Below, one piece after another: positions 11,140 to 22,185 of a stretch of DNA of 64,000 nucleotides (positions are counted from its first letter, which is position 1; each line of letters starts with the position of its first letter). Position numbers and translations under genes: made by a program. The notes under the pieces are model-generated. The model did no database searches, was not told the origin of the DNA, and saw only the letters and a list, made by a program, of their open reading frames with translations. Source of the DNA: Miscanthus floridulus (taxonomy: Eukaryota > Streptophyta > Magnoliopsida > Poales > Poaceae); NCBI RefSeq assembly GCF_019320115.1, contig NC_089587.1, positions 80,955,957 to 81,019,956 of the forward strand, given 5' to 3'.

Positions 11140-12288
11140 CCAGAATAAAAAAGAATAGTGGCAGGAGTGGAATTGACATCAAACATACCGAGCATGACTT
11201 CTGGTTCCTCAATCGTAGTTTCTGTAGACACATGATTCACCCTTCTAGTGTTGGGTGCTGGCTTCTGGTGACTATTCTGCCTCTGGGGGGTTTACTGGTT
11301 TGGCTTCTTGGGGCAGTTATAAGACATGTGACCCTCTTTACCATAGCAAAAACACTTGTTGGGGGTATTAGGGGCACTAGTCTTCATTGGAGTGTTGTTG
11401 GGTCTTCCCTAGCGTGGTGTCTGTTGGCCACTCTGCTACTGATTCTGCTGGCGCTACTGGAACTGATTACGCTGAGGGTACTGACCATGATTCCACTGAT
11501 TAGGTGGCCCCTGGTATCTCTGCTAGAAGCCTTGCTGAGGGTTGATGCACGGACGAGTATTACTTCTAGAGGCCTGTTCGTGAAACCTCCTCTTCTTAGC
11601 CTTCATCTCCTTGCGCTTATTGTCAATCACAATAGCGTGGTTCACAAACGTCTGGAAATTAGGGTATGTATTGGACATAAGCTAGAGTTGGAGCCCATCA
11701 TACAGACCCTTAAGAAAGCGACGCTTCTTATCAGCATCATTAGCCACCTCATTCGGAGCATAACGTGATAACTGAGTGAATTTGTTACGATACTCAGCTA
11801 CAGACATAGACCCCTGCTTCAGAGCTCTGAATTCCTCCTGCTTCAGCTCTATCAATTCTTTAGGTATGTGGTAGGATCTAAAATTCTCTCTAAATTCCTA
11901 CTAGGTGATAGCAGGAGCATTATTGGGATGTCCATACTCAAAAGCCTCCCACTAGTCCTGAGCTTCTCCCTGAAGCTGTCCTAACGCGTACAACACCTTC
12001 TGCTGTCCGTCGCACTATGCTATGTTGAGTTGCTTTTCCACCACGTGAAGCTAGTCATCTGCTTCTAGTGGATCAGTGGCATGAGAAAACACTAGGGGAT
12101 GGACCTTCAAGAATTCAACACGCTTGTCACGCATTTCCCCACTAATTGGATGATTCTGCTGATTCTACACCAGAGCTTGTATAAGCTGGGTCTGCACTAC
12201 TAAAAGCTGCTCAATAGTAGGTGGCGGTGGTGGTGGTGGATTTAGGGGGAACACCTCCATGACCCCTGCCTCTTCCTCTTCCAGCCAT
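11140..12288 (-). pseudogene. Gypsy gag remnant with zinc knuckle
   Basis: The start codon is at 12288 (MAGRGRGRGHGG). A matrix/capsid-like region contains ELKQEEFRALKQGSMSVAEY and KFTQLSRYAP (about 11770-11870), then a Gln-rich linker and a CCHC-like knuckle GKEGHMSYNCPKK at about 11310-11350. The first Cys pair of the knuckle is C-F-C rather than C-x2-C. Numerous in-frame TAG stops (see findings) and at least one frameshift near 12250 show it is dead. Confidence 0.82.
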
Positions 12289-13639
12289 CTGTCATCCAAC
12301 ACAAACATTCAAACTTTGAGATTTCCAAGCTAAAGGCACTTATAGAGATAAAGAATGCATTGTGAAAACTTTCTGGGCGAGTTACAACATCAGCAGTTTG
12401 GTAAAATAGACATATCTCGAGTTTCAGATATCCAAAAGAGGCGTTCTTTATAAGGTTGGAAAGCTTAAGAAATTATCTACAACTTTTATTTAGATCACAT
12501 GCCCAGATTCTATCGTTATGTTAATAAAAAATAGAACACAACCAAAACTGTTTTAGATTCTAGACTGCACATAAACTTCAATTTGAAACAACTATATCTC
12601 TTAAATCAGATCAGATAAAAAGGATGATTCTAGTGGCATTTGAAAGATACTTAAGTATAGTTATTCTCATAAAAATTTCATAACTTTTGGTCAAGTAGAT
12701 TTAAATAGGCATCGAGATAAATGCAAACTGTTCTGAGAACAGAACTAAGAGAACAGAATAAACTAACCCAACTATTTATTCCATAAACTTTATATTCTTA
12801 ACTATGAAACTTGCGGACATGCCCACAAGGTCCCTAGCACTCATTACAAAAATCCAACTCACACATAAACATAATAATAAATCAACTAGACACTCCAAGT
12901 TCACACCACACTACTAGATTCGACTTGACTCAACTCGACCCGTGCTACTAGCGTTTTATTACATAAAGAGACTCCAACACCTAATGACAAGGTTTATGTG
13001 GAAGCTTCTCGTAAATCCTTGGCAAGTTGAGGCACACCCTGTGGTCATCTATCACTCAGTTGGCACCTCTTGAGAGACTTCCCTTGTGCCTTCAACTGAC
13101 CCTCCAACCGCCGATTCTTCTCCACTAAATCATAGGCAAAATCTACCTATCACTTGAGTGGTTGGATCCATGCCTTCAGGGTCCATCATTGCCCATTCCA
13201 ATTTAGGGTGTTGGTGAGGGAGGAAACGATATTGATCCCCCTTCATATCATCAAAGCAGGTGGCCTACAGGAGACCCAAGCATGCTTCAAAGGCTTGTGT
13301 CTTCTATGCTATCCTCCATGGTGGCACGACGACCCCAATGGGAATAGTTCATTGTTCATGTCCAGCTGGTATGCACCCTTCTCTTCATCCTTAATGTAGA
13401 CGCATGCCCTAGACTTCCAATAAGTGTCCTCCAGGGGGTGTGCATATACTCAGTTGCAGACATACTCCACAGATACGTTCCTAATCAGCGTAGTAGGCAA
13501 GGAGGATCCCCGCCAGTCGGTGGTGTGAAGCAGGAGGAGTCACATCCTGGCTTGTCATAGGTCTTCATAGTCCACCCCAAGGTAGGGGGCGGCATATCTT
13601 CCCTAGCTAGAGCATCTTGTGGTGGCGACAGGGGTTGGC
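12289..13639 (-). pseudogene. Gypsy leader with decayed upstream ORF, left part
   Basis: Between gag and the copia insertion point the minus strand keeps coding-like stretches: an acidic and Pro-rich start (AREDMPPPTLGW, about 13560-13610), WKSRACVYIKDEEKGAYQLD (about 13360-13420) and a helical EKNRRLEGQLKAQGKSLKRC (about 13080-13140). The phase continues across the copia element into 24100-24300. Several stops and shifts occur. I do not recognise the family. From 12300 to about 12950 nothing is seen beyond leader sequence. Confidence 0.5.
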
Positions 13640-13643
13640 CATC

Positions 13644-15547
13644 TGAAAGCTCTAGTTTGGTTTTGGTTAATTGATGAAACCCTAAGTGCTAACCTAGTTT
13701 ATCAAAGTAATCATGAGATAGGTAGCACTATTCCAAGTGATGAAGCAATGGCGAAGATCATGACAATGGTGATGGCATGGGTATGATCAAAGGCTTGAAC
13801 TTGGAAAAGAAGAAAGAGAAAAATAAAACGCTCAAGGCAAAGGTATAAAATGTAGGAGCCATTTTGTCTTAGTGATCAAGACACTTAGTGAGTGTGATCA
13901 CATTTAGGATAGATAGCCATACTATTAAGAGGAGTGAAAACTCGTATCGAAATGCGGTTATCAAAGTGCCACTAGATGCTCTAATTCATTGCACATACAT
14001 TTAGGATCTAGTGGAGTGCTAACACCCTTAATAATATTTCTGAAAATATGCTAACACATGTGCACAAGGTGATACACTTGGTGGTTGACACATTTGAGCA
14101 AGGGTGAAGGAGATAGAGATGACAGAAGGTCAGTTTTGCTATTTTACAACTGACCAGACGCTGGTCTCAGGGGGACCAGCGCGTCTGGTCAGGTGTGGCA
14201 GTGATAACCTGGTGTCGGTCATGTGACCAGACGCTAGGCCTCTGACTGACCGAATGCTAGAAGGCTACGTTCGATCAGAGCTGATGTAGCTACACAAAAG
14301 TTAGGGTAACTGACCAGATGCTTGCTGTGTCCGGTCAAGTGCGACCGGACATGTCCGGTCGAAGAAATGTGTCTCTAGAAGCTTACTGGAAACGACTGGA
14401 TACTGAGGTCCAGCGTTCGGTCACTTTCTAACTGATGTGTCCGGTCAAGTTTTGACCGTTGAGATCCGTTGGCTCCTATTGAACGTAGAATGACACGTGG
14501 CCGCCATCGGGCGACCGAACGCTGAGCCCTGCATCCGGTCAGTAGGACTGGAGTGTCCCGGTCACCCCAATCAGTGCCCAGTGAAGGGGTACAATGACTC
14601 TATTTTGTGGGGGCTTCTATTTAAGCCCCATGGCCGGCTCAAGCTCTAACTCTTGCACATTTTCATTGACATAGCAACCTTGTGAGCTTAGCCAAAGCAC
14701 TCCCACTCATCTCCATCATTGATCCATCATCTTTTATGAGATTGGGAGAGAATCCAAGTGCATTACTTGAGTGATTGCATCTAGAGGCACTTGGTATTCG
14801 TGTTGCGCTGTGGATTTCGCTTGTTACTCTTGGTGGTTGCCACCACCTAGATGGCTTGGTGCAGCGGTGGAGGATCGGCATGAGTTGGTGATTGTTCGTG
14901 GCCGTCTCCGGTGATTGTGAGGGGAGTTGTACCTTCCCCAGTGGCGTGCCTGAAAGGTAACTCTAGTGAATTGCTCGTGTCATTGAGTTACCTCACTTGT
15001 GGGTAGGTTCTTGCGGTGTCCAATCATGTGGACGAGGTTTGTGAAACACCTCTTAGCCGCCGAACCACTAAGTGTTGGTCGACACAACGGGGACTAGCGT
15101 GTTGGCAAGCACGTGAACCTCGGGAGAAAATCGGTTGTCTCTTGTCATTTGTATTCTCCCAGTGATTGGCGTAATCTTCATCTTGTGATTGGTTCATTTC
15201 TCTACATGGTGGTATAATCATCCTACTCACTCACTTATATTCTTGCAAACTAGTTGTAGCAAGCTCTTTAGTGTAATTAGAATTGAGAGCTTGCTTTGTT
15301 ATTTTAAGTTCATCTAGTGGAGCTCTTTAGAGTAGCAAGATTGAGAACTCTTAGTGAGTAGTAACATTGCAAGTTGTGTGCCTAATAATCATTGCTACTA
15401 GAATTGTTGGATAGGTGGCTTGCAACCTTTGTAGAGCTAGAGCAAGTTTGCATTTCACCATTTGTCATACTAATCAAATTGCTCTAGTTGATTTGTAGAA
15501 TTTAAATAGGCTATTCATACTCCCTCTAGCCATATTAGGACCTTTCG
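13644..15547 (+). repeat. 5' LTR of the copia element
   Basis: It matches 22186-24095 throughout. Its last base is G rather than the expected A of the terminal CA. Its C+G-rich block (about 14150-14600) has lost many GACCGGACG-type motifs by C-to-T or G-to-A changes compared with the 3' LTR. Confidence 0.95.
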
Positions 15548-15548
15548 A

Positions 15549-15561
15549 GTGGTATCAGAGC
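15549..15561 (+). promoter_or_regulatory. PBS of the copia element (initiator Met tRNA)
   Basis: TGGTATCAGAGCC begins two bases after the 5' LTR and is complementary to the 3' end of plant initiator methionine tRNA. Confidence 0.9.
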
Positions 15562-15607
15562 CATGGTCACCGTTTGATTGAAGGCTTAACAACCTCGATG
15601 TCAAATT

Positions 15608-17599
15608 ATGGCTCAAGTTGTGTTCAACCATGTGGGGGGCAAACCACCATTCTTTGATGGCACATGCTATGATTATTGGAAGAGAAAGATGAGGATGTAT
15701 CTTGGTTCAATCAATGATCAAGTATGGGAAGTGATCCGAGAATGATTATGCTATCATCGATCCGATGATCCCACCAATCAAGATAAGATCAACAAGCAAT
15801 GCAATACAATGGCTCTCAACACAATATACAATGCCATTGATTCCAAGGTGTTTGAGCAAATCAAGGATTGTGAAAGAGCAAATAAGGTGTGGAAAAGATT
15901 GGAAGAAACATATGAGGGCACACCGGCGGTGAAGAGTGCCAAGTTGTACATCCTCAAGGACAAGTTGACAAGTTTCAAGATGAAGGATGATGAGAGCATT
16001 CCAGAGATGTTCCATCGATTACAAGTCATTGTCAATGACTTGAAGGCATTGGGAGAGAAGATCAAGGATGATGATGTCTCTCATCGATTCTTGATGTGCT
16101 TACCTCCAAGATTTGAGATGTTGAGATTGCTCATCATAAGAGGAGGATTGAAGGACATTACCCCCAACCAAGTACTAGGTGATGTCATGACACAAGAGAC
16201 ATACCATGTGGAAAGGGAGGGGGATGACAAGGAGGACAAGAAGGAAGAAGAGGACAAGAAGAAGAAGAGTGTAGCCTTTAAGGCTAGCTCATCATCATCC
16301 AAGAACAAGGGCAAGTCCAAGAAAGAATCAAGTGATGATGATGATCTTAGTGACATTGATGATGAAGCCATGGCTCTATTTGTGCGCAAGATGGGCAAAT
16401 TCATGAAGAAGAAGGGCTATGGTGCAAGAAAGAGAAGAGATCACACCAAGAGCAAAGAGTATGTGAGAAGATGCTACAATTGCAAGAGCCCCGATCATGT
16501 TGTAGCAAATTGTCCCTACAATAGTGATAATGATGAAGATGAGAAGAAGAAGCACAAGAAAGATAAAAATGAAAAGAAGGAGAAGAAGGAGAAGAGAATG
16601 ACCTTCCAAAAGAAGAAGAAGGGTGGAGGCTATGTAGTCACTTGGGATAGTGATGGCTCATCGGATAGTGATGACTCTAGTGATGATGGCAAGAAGTCTA
16701 TCAAGAAAGCACTAGCAAGCATCGCCATCAACAACAAGCCCTCCATCTTCGACACTCCATCGACATGTCTCATGGCAAAGCCTACCAAGGTAAAATATGA
16801 TGAGAGTGATGATGATGAATGTGAAAGTGACTCTTGTAGGAATGATAATGATGATGATGATGAGGATGAGGAGTACACCAAGGAGGAGCTCTTGGACATG
16901 TGTGAGCAAGTGCACGCTTGCAATGAGATGAAGAGAAAAGAGTGCAAAGAATTGCGTAAGAAAGTAAAATTTCTTGAGCAATCCTTTGATGAGCTCAATG
17001 CTACTCATGAGAGGCTAATGGAAGCCCATGAGAAGCTTGGCAAAGCTCACTCTAAGCTTGAAAAGGCTCACTCCTCTCTCATTGAGCAAGTCAAAGTGGA
17101 GGAAGCCAAGAAGGAGCAAGTGATCATATCATGTGATGTGGGACTAACATGTGATCTTATTGATGAATCTATTTTTGTTGCTCCCACTAACACTTCTTAT
17201 AGCACTACCACTTCTACTTCATCTTTAAGTGATTGTCTCACTTGTGAAACCTCACTAATGGTGGAAAATAAGACCCTCAAGAAGGAGGTGAATGAGCTCA
17301 CTCGTGCCTTAGGCAATGCCTATGGTGGAGATGCCCGCTTGCTAAAGTGCTTGGGCAGCCAAAGATTTTCTCTCAACAAAGAGGGATTATGCTATACCCC
17401 TAAGAAAGGCAAGGCGGCCTTTGTTACTCCCAAAGTTAGCTTTATGAAGAGCAATGGTCGGTTTTGCAATAGATGCAAGCAAGTTGGGCATATAGAGCAA
17501 AATTGCAAGACTAACAAGAACAAGCTACCTAATGTATCCTCAATTAAATTTGATTCTTGTTACATGCTTTATAAGGGTGCCAACGGTGTGAACTGCTAA
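15608..17599 (+). pseudogene. Copia gag, disrupted near its start
   Basis: Translation would start at 15608 (MAQVVFNHVGGK). Codon 46 (15743-15745) is TGA, and the natural-looking sequence between there and 15765 lies in a shifted frame, so two compensating indels made the stop. From 15809 the frame is open for 596 codons. It contains a capsid-like UBN2/gag region, a Lys- and Asp-rich linker, a CCHC knuckle (CYNCKSPDHVVANC, about 16470-16515), a Glu/Lys-rich coiled coil (about 16860-17120) and a second knuckle CNRCKQVGHIEQNC (about 17465-17510). Confidence 0.88.
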
Positions 17600-18360
17600 G
17601 TTCATTGGTACACCAATTATGGGTCCTAAAGAAGAAGGCCATTTGGGTACCAAAGACCTTGGTAACTAACCTACAAGGACCCAAGCAAGTTTGGGTACCT
17701 AAAAGGAATTGATCTTCTTTTAGTAGGTAAATTATAAAGCCGGAGGAAGGCATTGGGTGCTTGATAGTGGGTGTACACAACACATGATCGGTGATCCAAG
17801 AATGTTCAATTCAATCAATGAAAACAAGAGCAATGGGTTTGATAGTATCACATTTGGTGACAATGGAAAAGGCAAGGTCAAAGGGCTTGGTAAGATTGCA
17901 ATATCCAATGACTTGAGCATTTCCAATGTGCTACTAGTAGAGAGCTTGAACTTCAACCTTTTGTCGGTAGCTCAATTGTGTGATCTTGGTTTCAAGTGCA
18001 TATTTGGTGTGGATGATGTAGAGATCATAAGTGTAGATGGCTCTAACTTGATATTCAAAGGATTTAGATATGAGAATCTATACTTGGTTGATTTCAATGC
18101 TAGAGAAGCTCAATTGTCAACATGTTTGATCACTAAATCTAGCATGGGTTGGTTATGGCATAGAAGGCTTGGTCATGTTGGAATGAAACAATTAAACAAG
18201 TTAATCAAGCATGACTTAGAGGCTTGAAAGATGTCACTTTTGAGAAAGATAGACTATGTAGTGCATGTCAAGCCAGAAAGCAAGTTGGTAACACACATCC
18301 TAAGAAGAGTATGATGAGCACATCTAAGGCATTTGAGTTGATGCACATGGACTTATTTGG
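17600..18360 (+). pseudogene. Copia protease and integrase zinc domain, broken
   Basis: The aspartic protease motif WVLDSGCTQHM is at 17754-17786 and the integrase zinc-binding HRRLGHVG...CSACQARK spans about 18160-18290. A single-base shift at about 18225-18235 separates the two Zn halves, and the gag-pol junction (17600-17750) has shifted frames too. Confidence 0.87.
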
Positions 18361-18780
18361 ACCAACCACATACTACTAGCATTGGTGGAAACAAATATGG
18401 ATTTGTGATTGTGGATGATTTCACTAGATATACATGGGTCTTCTTTCTTGTTGACAAAAGTGATGTGTTTGCAACATTCAAATCTTTTGTCAAGGGTATT
18501 CACAATGAGTTTGAAACAACAATCAAGAAAGTTAGAAGTGACAATGGAAGTGAATTCAAGAATACTAGAATTGATGAGTTGTGTGATGAATTTGGAATTA
18601 GACATCAATTCTCGGCCTAAGTATACTCCTCAATCAAATGGGTTAGTTGAAAGAAAGAATAGAACCTTAATTGATATGGCAAGATCAATGTTGAGTGAGT
18701 ATAATGTGAGTCATTCATTTTGGGCCGAAGCAATCAACACAGGCTTGCTACTATAGCAACCGACTCTATTGTCACCCCAT
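18340..18780 (+). pseudogene. Copia integrase core, broken
   Basis: The catalytic residues are visible as MDLFGP (about 18345), VRSDNGSEF (about 18530) and QSNGLVERKN (about 18632), the D-D-E triad. Frameshifts near 18370, 18618 and 18750 split them into three frames. Confidence 0.87.
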
Positions 18781-20486
18781 GATGGAGAAGACACCTTATG
18801 AGCTATTGAATGGAAGAAAGCCAAACATAGCATACTTTCGGGTATTTGGTTGTAAATGCTATATATTGAAGAAAGGCACTAGATTGAGCAAGTTTGAAAA
18901 GAAATGTGATGAAGGTTTCTTGCTTGGTTACTCCACTACTAGCAAGGCTTATAGAGTTTGGAATTTGGCTAGTGGTACTCTTGAGGAGGTTCATGATGTG
19001 GAGTTTGATGAAACAAATGGTTCCCAAGAGGAAGATGAGAATCTAGATGATGTGAAAGGCACTCAATTGGTCAAGGCAATGAGAAACATGGATATTGGTG
19101 AGTTAAGGCCTAGAGTGGTGATTGATGTTGAAGATGACAAGAATCAAGTGCTCTCTAACTCAAATGTGCAAGCTAGTGGTTCTCATGATCAAATCCAAGC
19201 AAGCACTAGTGATGGCAATGTGCAAGATCAACAAGTGGCTAGTTCATCATCTCAACCAAGTGATCAATCAAATGCTAGCAATCAAGTGCAAGTGCTTCAA
19301 CCAACCAATGTTGCAAGAGATCATCCATTAGACACTATCATTGGTGATATTTCAAGAGGTGTGCAAACTAGATCAAGATTGGCTTCATTTTGTGAGCACT
19401 TCTCATTTGTGTCATCCATTGAACCTAAGAAGATAGATGAAGCTTTGAAGGATGTTGATTGGGTCAATGCTATGCATGAAGAGCTAAACAACTTCACAAG
19501 AAACCAAGTATGGGAGTTAGTTGAAAGGCCTAAGGATCATAATGTGATTGGAACCAAGTGGGTCTTTCGGAACAAGCAAGATCAAGATGGGATAGTAATA
19601 AGGAACAAAGCAAGATTAGTGGCTCAAGGTTACACTCAAGTTGAAGGTCTTGACTTTGGAGAAACATATGCCCCGGTTGCAAGATTAGAAGCAATTAGGA
19701 TCTTGTTAGCCTATGCTTGTGCCCACAACATCAAGTTGTATCAAATGGATGTGAAGAGTGCATTTCTCAATGGATACATCAATGAGCTTATGTATGTTGA
19801 GCAACCTCCTGGTTTTGAAGATGAGAAGAAACCCAACCATATTTACAAGTTGAGAAAGGCTTTGTATGGATTAAAACAAGCACCTAGAGCATGGTATGAG
19901 AGATTGAGGGATTTCCTACTCTCTAAGGGATTCAAGATGGGAAAGGTTGACACTACTCTCTTCACCAAGAAGCTTGGAAATGACTTGTTTGTAATGCAAA
20001 TCTATATTGATGATATTATATTTAGGGTCAACAAATCAAGATTTTTGTGAGGAGTTTGGCAAGATGATGGCAAGTGAGTTTGAGATATCCATGATTGGAG
20101 AGCTTAGCTACTTCCTTGGTCTTCAAATCAAGCAAATAAAGAATGGCCCATTTGTGAGTCAAGGCAAGTATATCAAGGACATGCTCAAGAAGTTTGGAAT
20201 GAATGATAGTAAAGCTATTAGTACACCAATGGGGACAAGTGGAAGCTTGGATAGTGATGCTAGTGGCAACATGGTGGATCAAAAGATGTATCGGTCTATG
20301 ATTGGAAGCCTACTCTATGTGACCGCATCAAGACTGGATGTGATGTTTAGTGTATGCATGTGTGCTAGATTTCAAGCCTCACCAAGAGAAAGTCACTTGA
20401 AAGCAACAAAAAGGATATTGAGATACTTGAAGCATACACTAAAATATTGGATTAGTGGTATCCCAAAGGAGCAAGGTTTGAGTTGA
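18779..20486 (+). pseudogene. Copia integrase tail and reverse transcriptase
   Basis: A 423-codon open frame runs from the integrase C-terminal part (LNGRKP, FGCKCYI, GYSTTSKAYRVWN) through a low-complexity linker into the RT: WVFRNKQDQDG, ARLVAQGYTQ, FGETYAPVARLEAIR, MDVKSAFLNG and the catalytic YIDDIIF (about 20005-20028). A frameshift right after YIDDII moves the remainder (GELSYFLGLQIKQ, MIGSLLYVTASR) into another frame to 20486. Confidence 0.9.
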
Positions 20487-20962
20487 TTGGATATTCTGAC
20501 TCCGATTATGCTGGGATGCAAAGTTGAGAGAAAGAGCACATTAGGCACATGTCAACTATTGGGAAGATCACTTGTATCTTGGTCATCAAAGAAGCAAAAT
20601 AGTAGTAGCACTTTCAACCGCCGAAGCGGAGTACATTTCGGCCGGATAGTTGTTGTGCTCAATTACTTTGGATGAAGGCTACTTTGAGTGATTTTGGAAT
20701 TAGGATCAAGCAAGTGCCATTGCTATGTGACAATGAGAGTGCCGTCAAACTTACCAACAACCTGGTTCAACACTCAAGAACAAAGCATATAGATGTCCGT
20801 CATCACTTCATAAGAGATCACCAACAAAAAGGGGACATTTGCATAGAGAGTGTGGGCACCGAAGATCAACTTGCCGACATATTCACCAAGCCACTTGATG
20901 AAAAGAGGTTTAGCAAGCTAAGGAATGAATTGAACATACTTGACTTCTCCAATATGTGTTGA
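20487..20962 (+). pseudogene. Copia RNase H, broken
   Basis: After the stop at 20484-20486 the sequence still encodes SWSSKKQNS, then in another frame the ILVSAGSC-like region, and from 20672 LCDNESAVKLTNN, HSRTKHIDVRHHFIRD and LADIFTKPLD, the standard end of copia pol. The stop at 20960-20962 ends the polyprotein. Confidence 0.88.
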
Positions 20963-22172
20963 TGCACCCTCAAATTTATATGACATGCCTCTCCTTCGAG
21001 CAATCCAAGGTAAAAGTTGATTGGCATGGCATACATCCTTGCTAAGGACATGATTAGTGCATCTAGACATATTTCACATTTGAATAGGCTCATTCATGAA
21101 AATCAAATGAATTTGATGCTTGTGTGGTACCACTATTGCTTGTATGTTTGAAATGATCTAGTTGTAGCATATGACATGTTTGTGGGCTTGTCAACCTAGT
21201 GATTGATCTATAAAATGAGCTATAAGTGTTTAACTCAACATGGTACAAGATAACCCTTATTTGGAGGTGTGAAGAAGCTTGTCCTTAGATCAAACCGAGC
21301 TAAATATCTTTTGCAAGTAATCTAGATTGAACCAAATTGGGAAAATGATCCTCATTTCACATAGTTTCACCCCAAACTATCTATAATTTGAGCTCACCTT
21401 TTGGACTAATTGTTGATATTAATAATCTCAACCTATCTCTACTTTAAACCTTTGTGGTCATTGATGACAAAGGGAGAGAAATAGTGTACAAAGATAGTAA
21501 AAAGATGAAAAGATAAGGGTGAGATAAAATATGACAAAGTGTACAAAGATAAGTAAAAGATGAAAAGATAAGGGTGAGATAAAATATGACAAAGGAAGGG
21601 GATCAATTAAAATTTTGAGCATACACGTAGGGGGAGCAAGCTCATAAACTTATATGATGCATTTGTGTATGCTAGTTGTAGATTTGAATGATGAAATGAA
21701 AATCTAGCATGCATAGGTCATCTAATGATTTCATTCCTATGTATTTACAAGTGGTATCTAGCCATCAAGTGGTATCTAGCTAAAGTAACTAGACTTAAGT
21801 TCATCATATGAAAATTAGACCCTTGCTTGTAATATTGATCTCATGGGGTATTCTAGTTTTTATAAATGGCTAGTTACTAATGGTGCTAAGGATGGTATAA
21901 TGGTGCACTCCGATTGGTATCACGCTTCAAAGGTCCATCTCTTATACCTTAGCATCATTTGATAGAAATTGACTCCTATATTTCCTATCTAAGCATATGT
22001 GTAAAGCTACAATCCAAACTCTTAGCACATATGTAGGGGGAGCAATTGCTACCATATGGAGTTCATGAAACTTGTCCATATCCTTTACACATGGTAAATA
22101 TGCTTGGGCAAGTAACATGGATTCAATAAACTTTAATTCATATCTTTGTATAAGGGTTAGTCATCAATTACC
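20963..22172 (+). other. Copia 3' non-coding region
   Basis: This is 1.2 kb between pol and the PPT without an open frame of note. Members of the SIRE group often carry an env-like ORF here; none is visible. It includes the tandem repeat at 21484-21592. Confidence 0.7.
21484..21592. repeat. Two-copy 55-bp tandem repeat
   Basis: Units begin GTGTACAAAGATA at 21484 and 21539 and share AAGATGAAAAGATAAGGGTG. They differ by one or two indels, suggesting a recent slippage duplication inside the element. Confidence 0.9.
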
Positions 22173-22184
22173 AAAAGGGGGAGA
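22173..22184 (+). promoter_or_regulatory. PPT of the copia element
   Basis: AAAAGGGGGAGA sits one base before the 3' LTR start TGAAAGC. It is the plus-strand primer site. Confidence 0.88.
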
Positions 22185-22185
22185 T

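Noticed and set aside
11130..11768. A 212-codon plus-strand frame over the gypsy gag
   Set aside because: It is antisense to the gag remnant and looks Leu/Ser-rich because the sense strand is Gln-rich.
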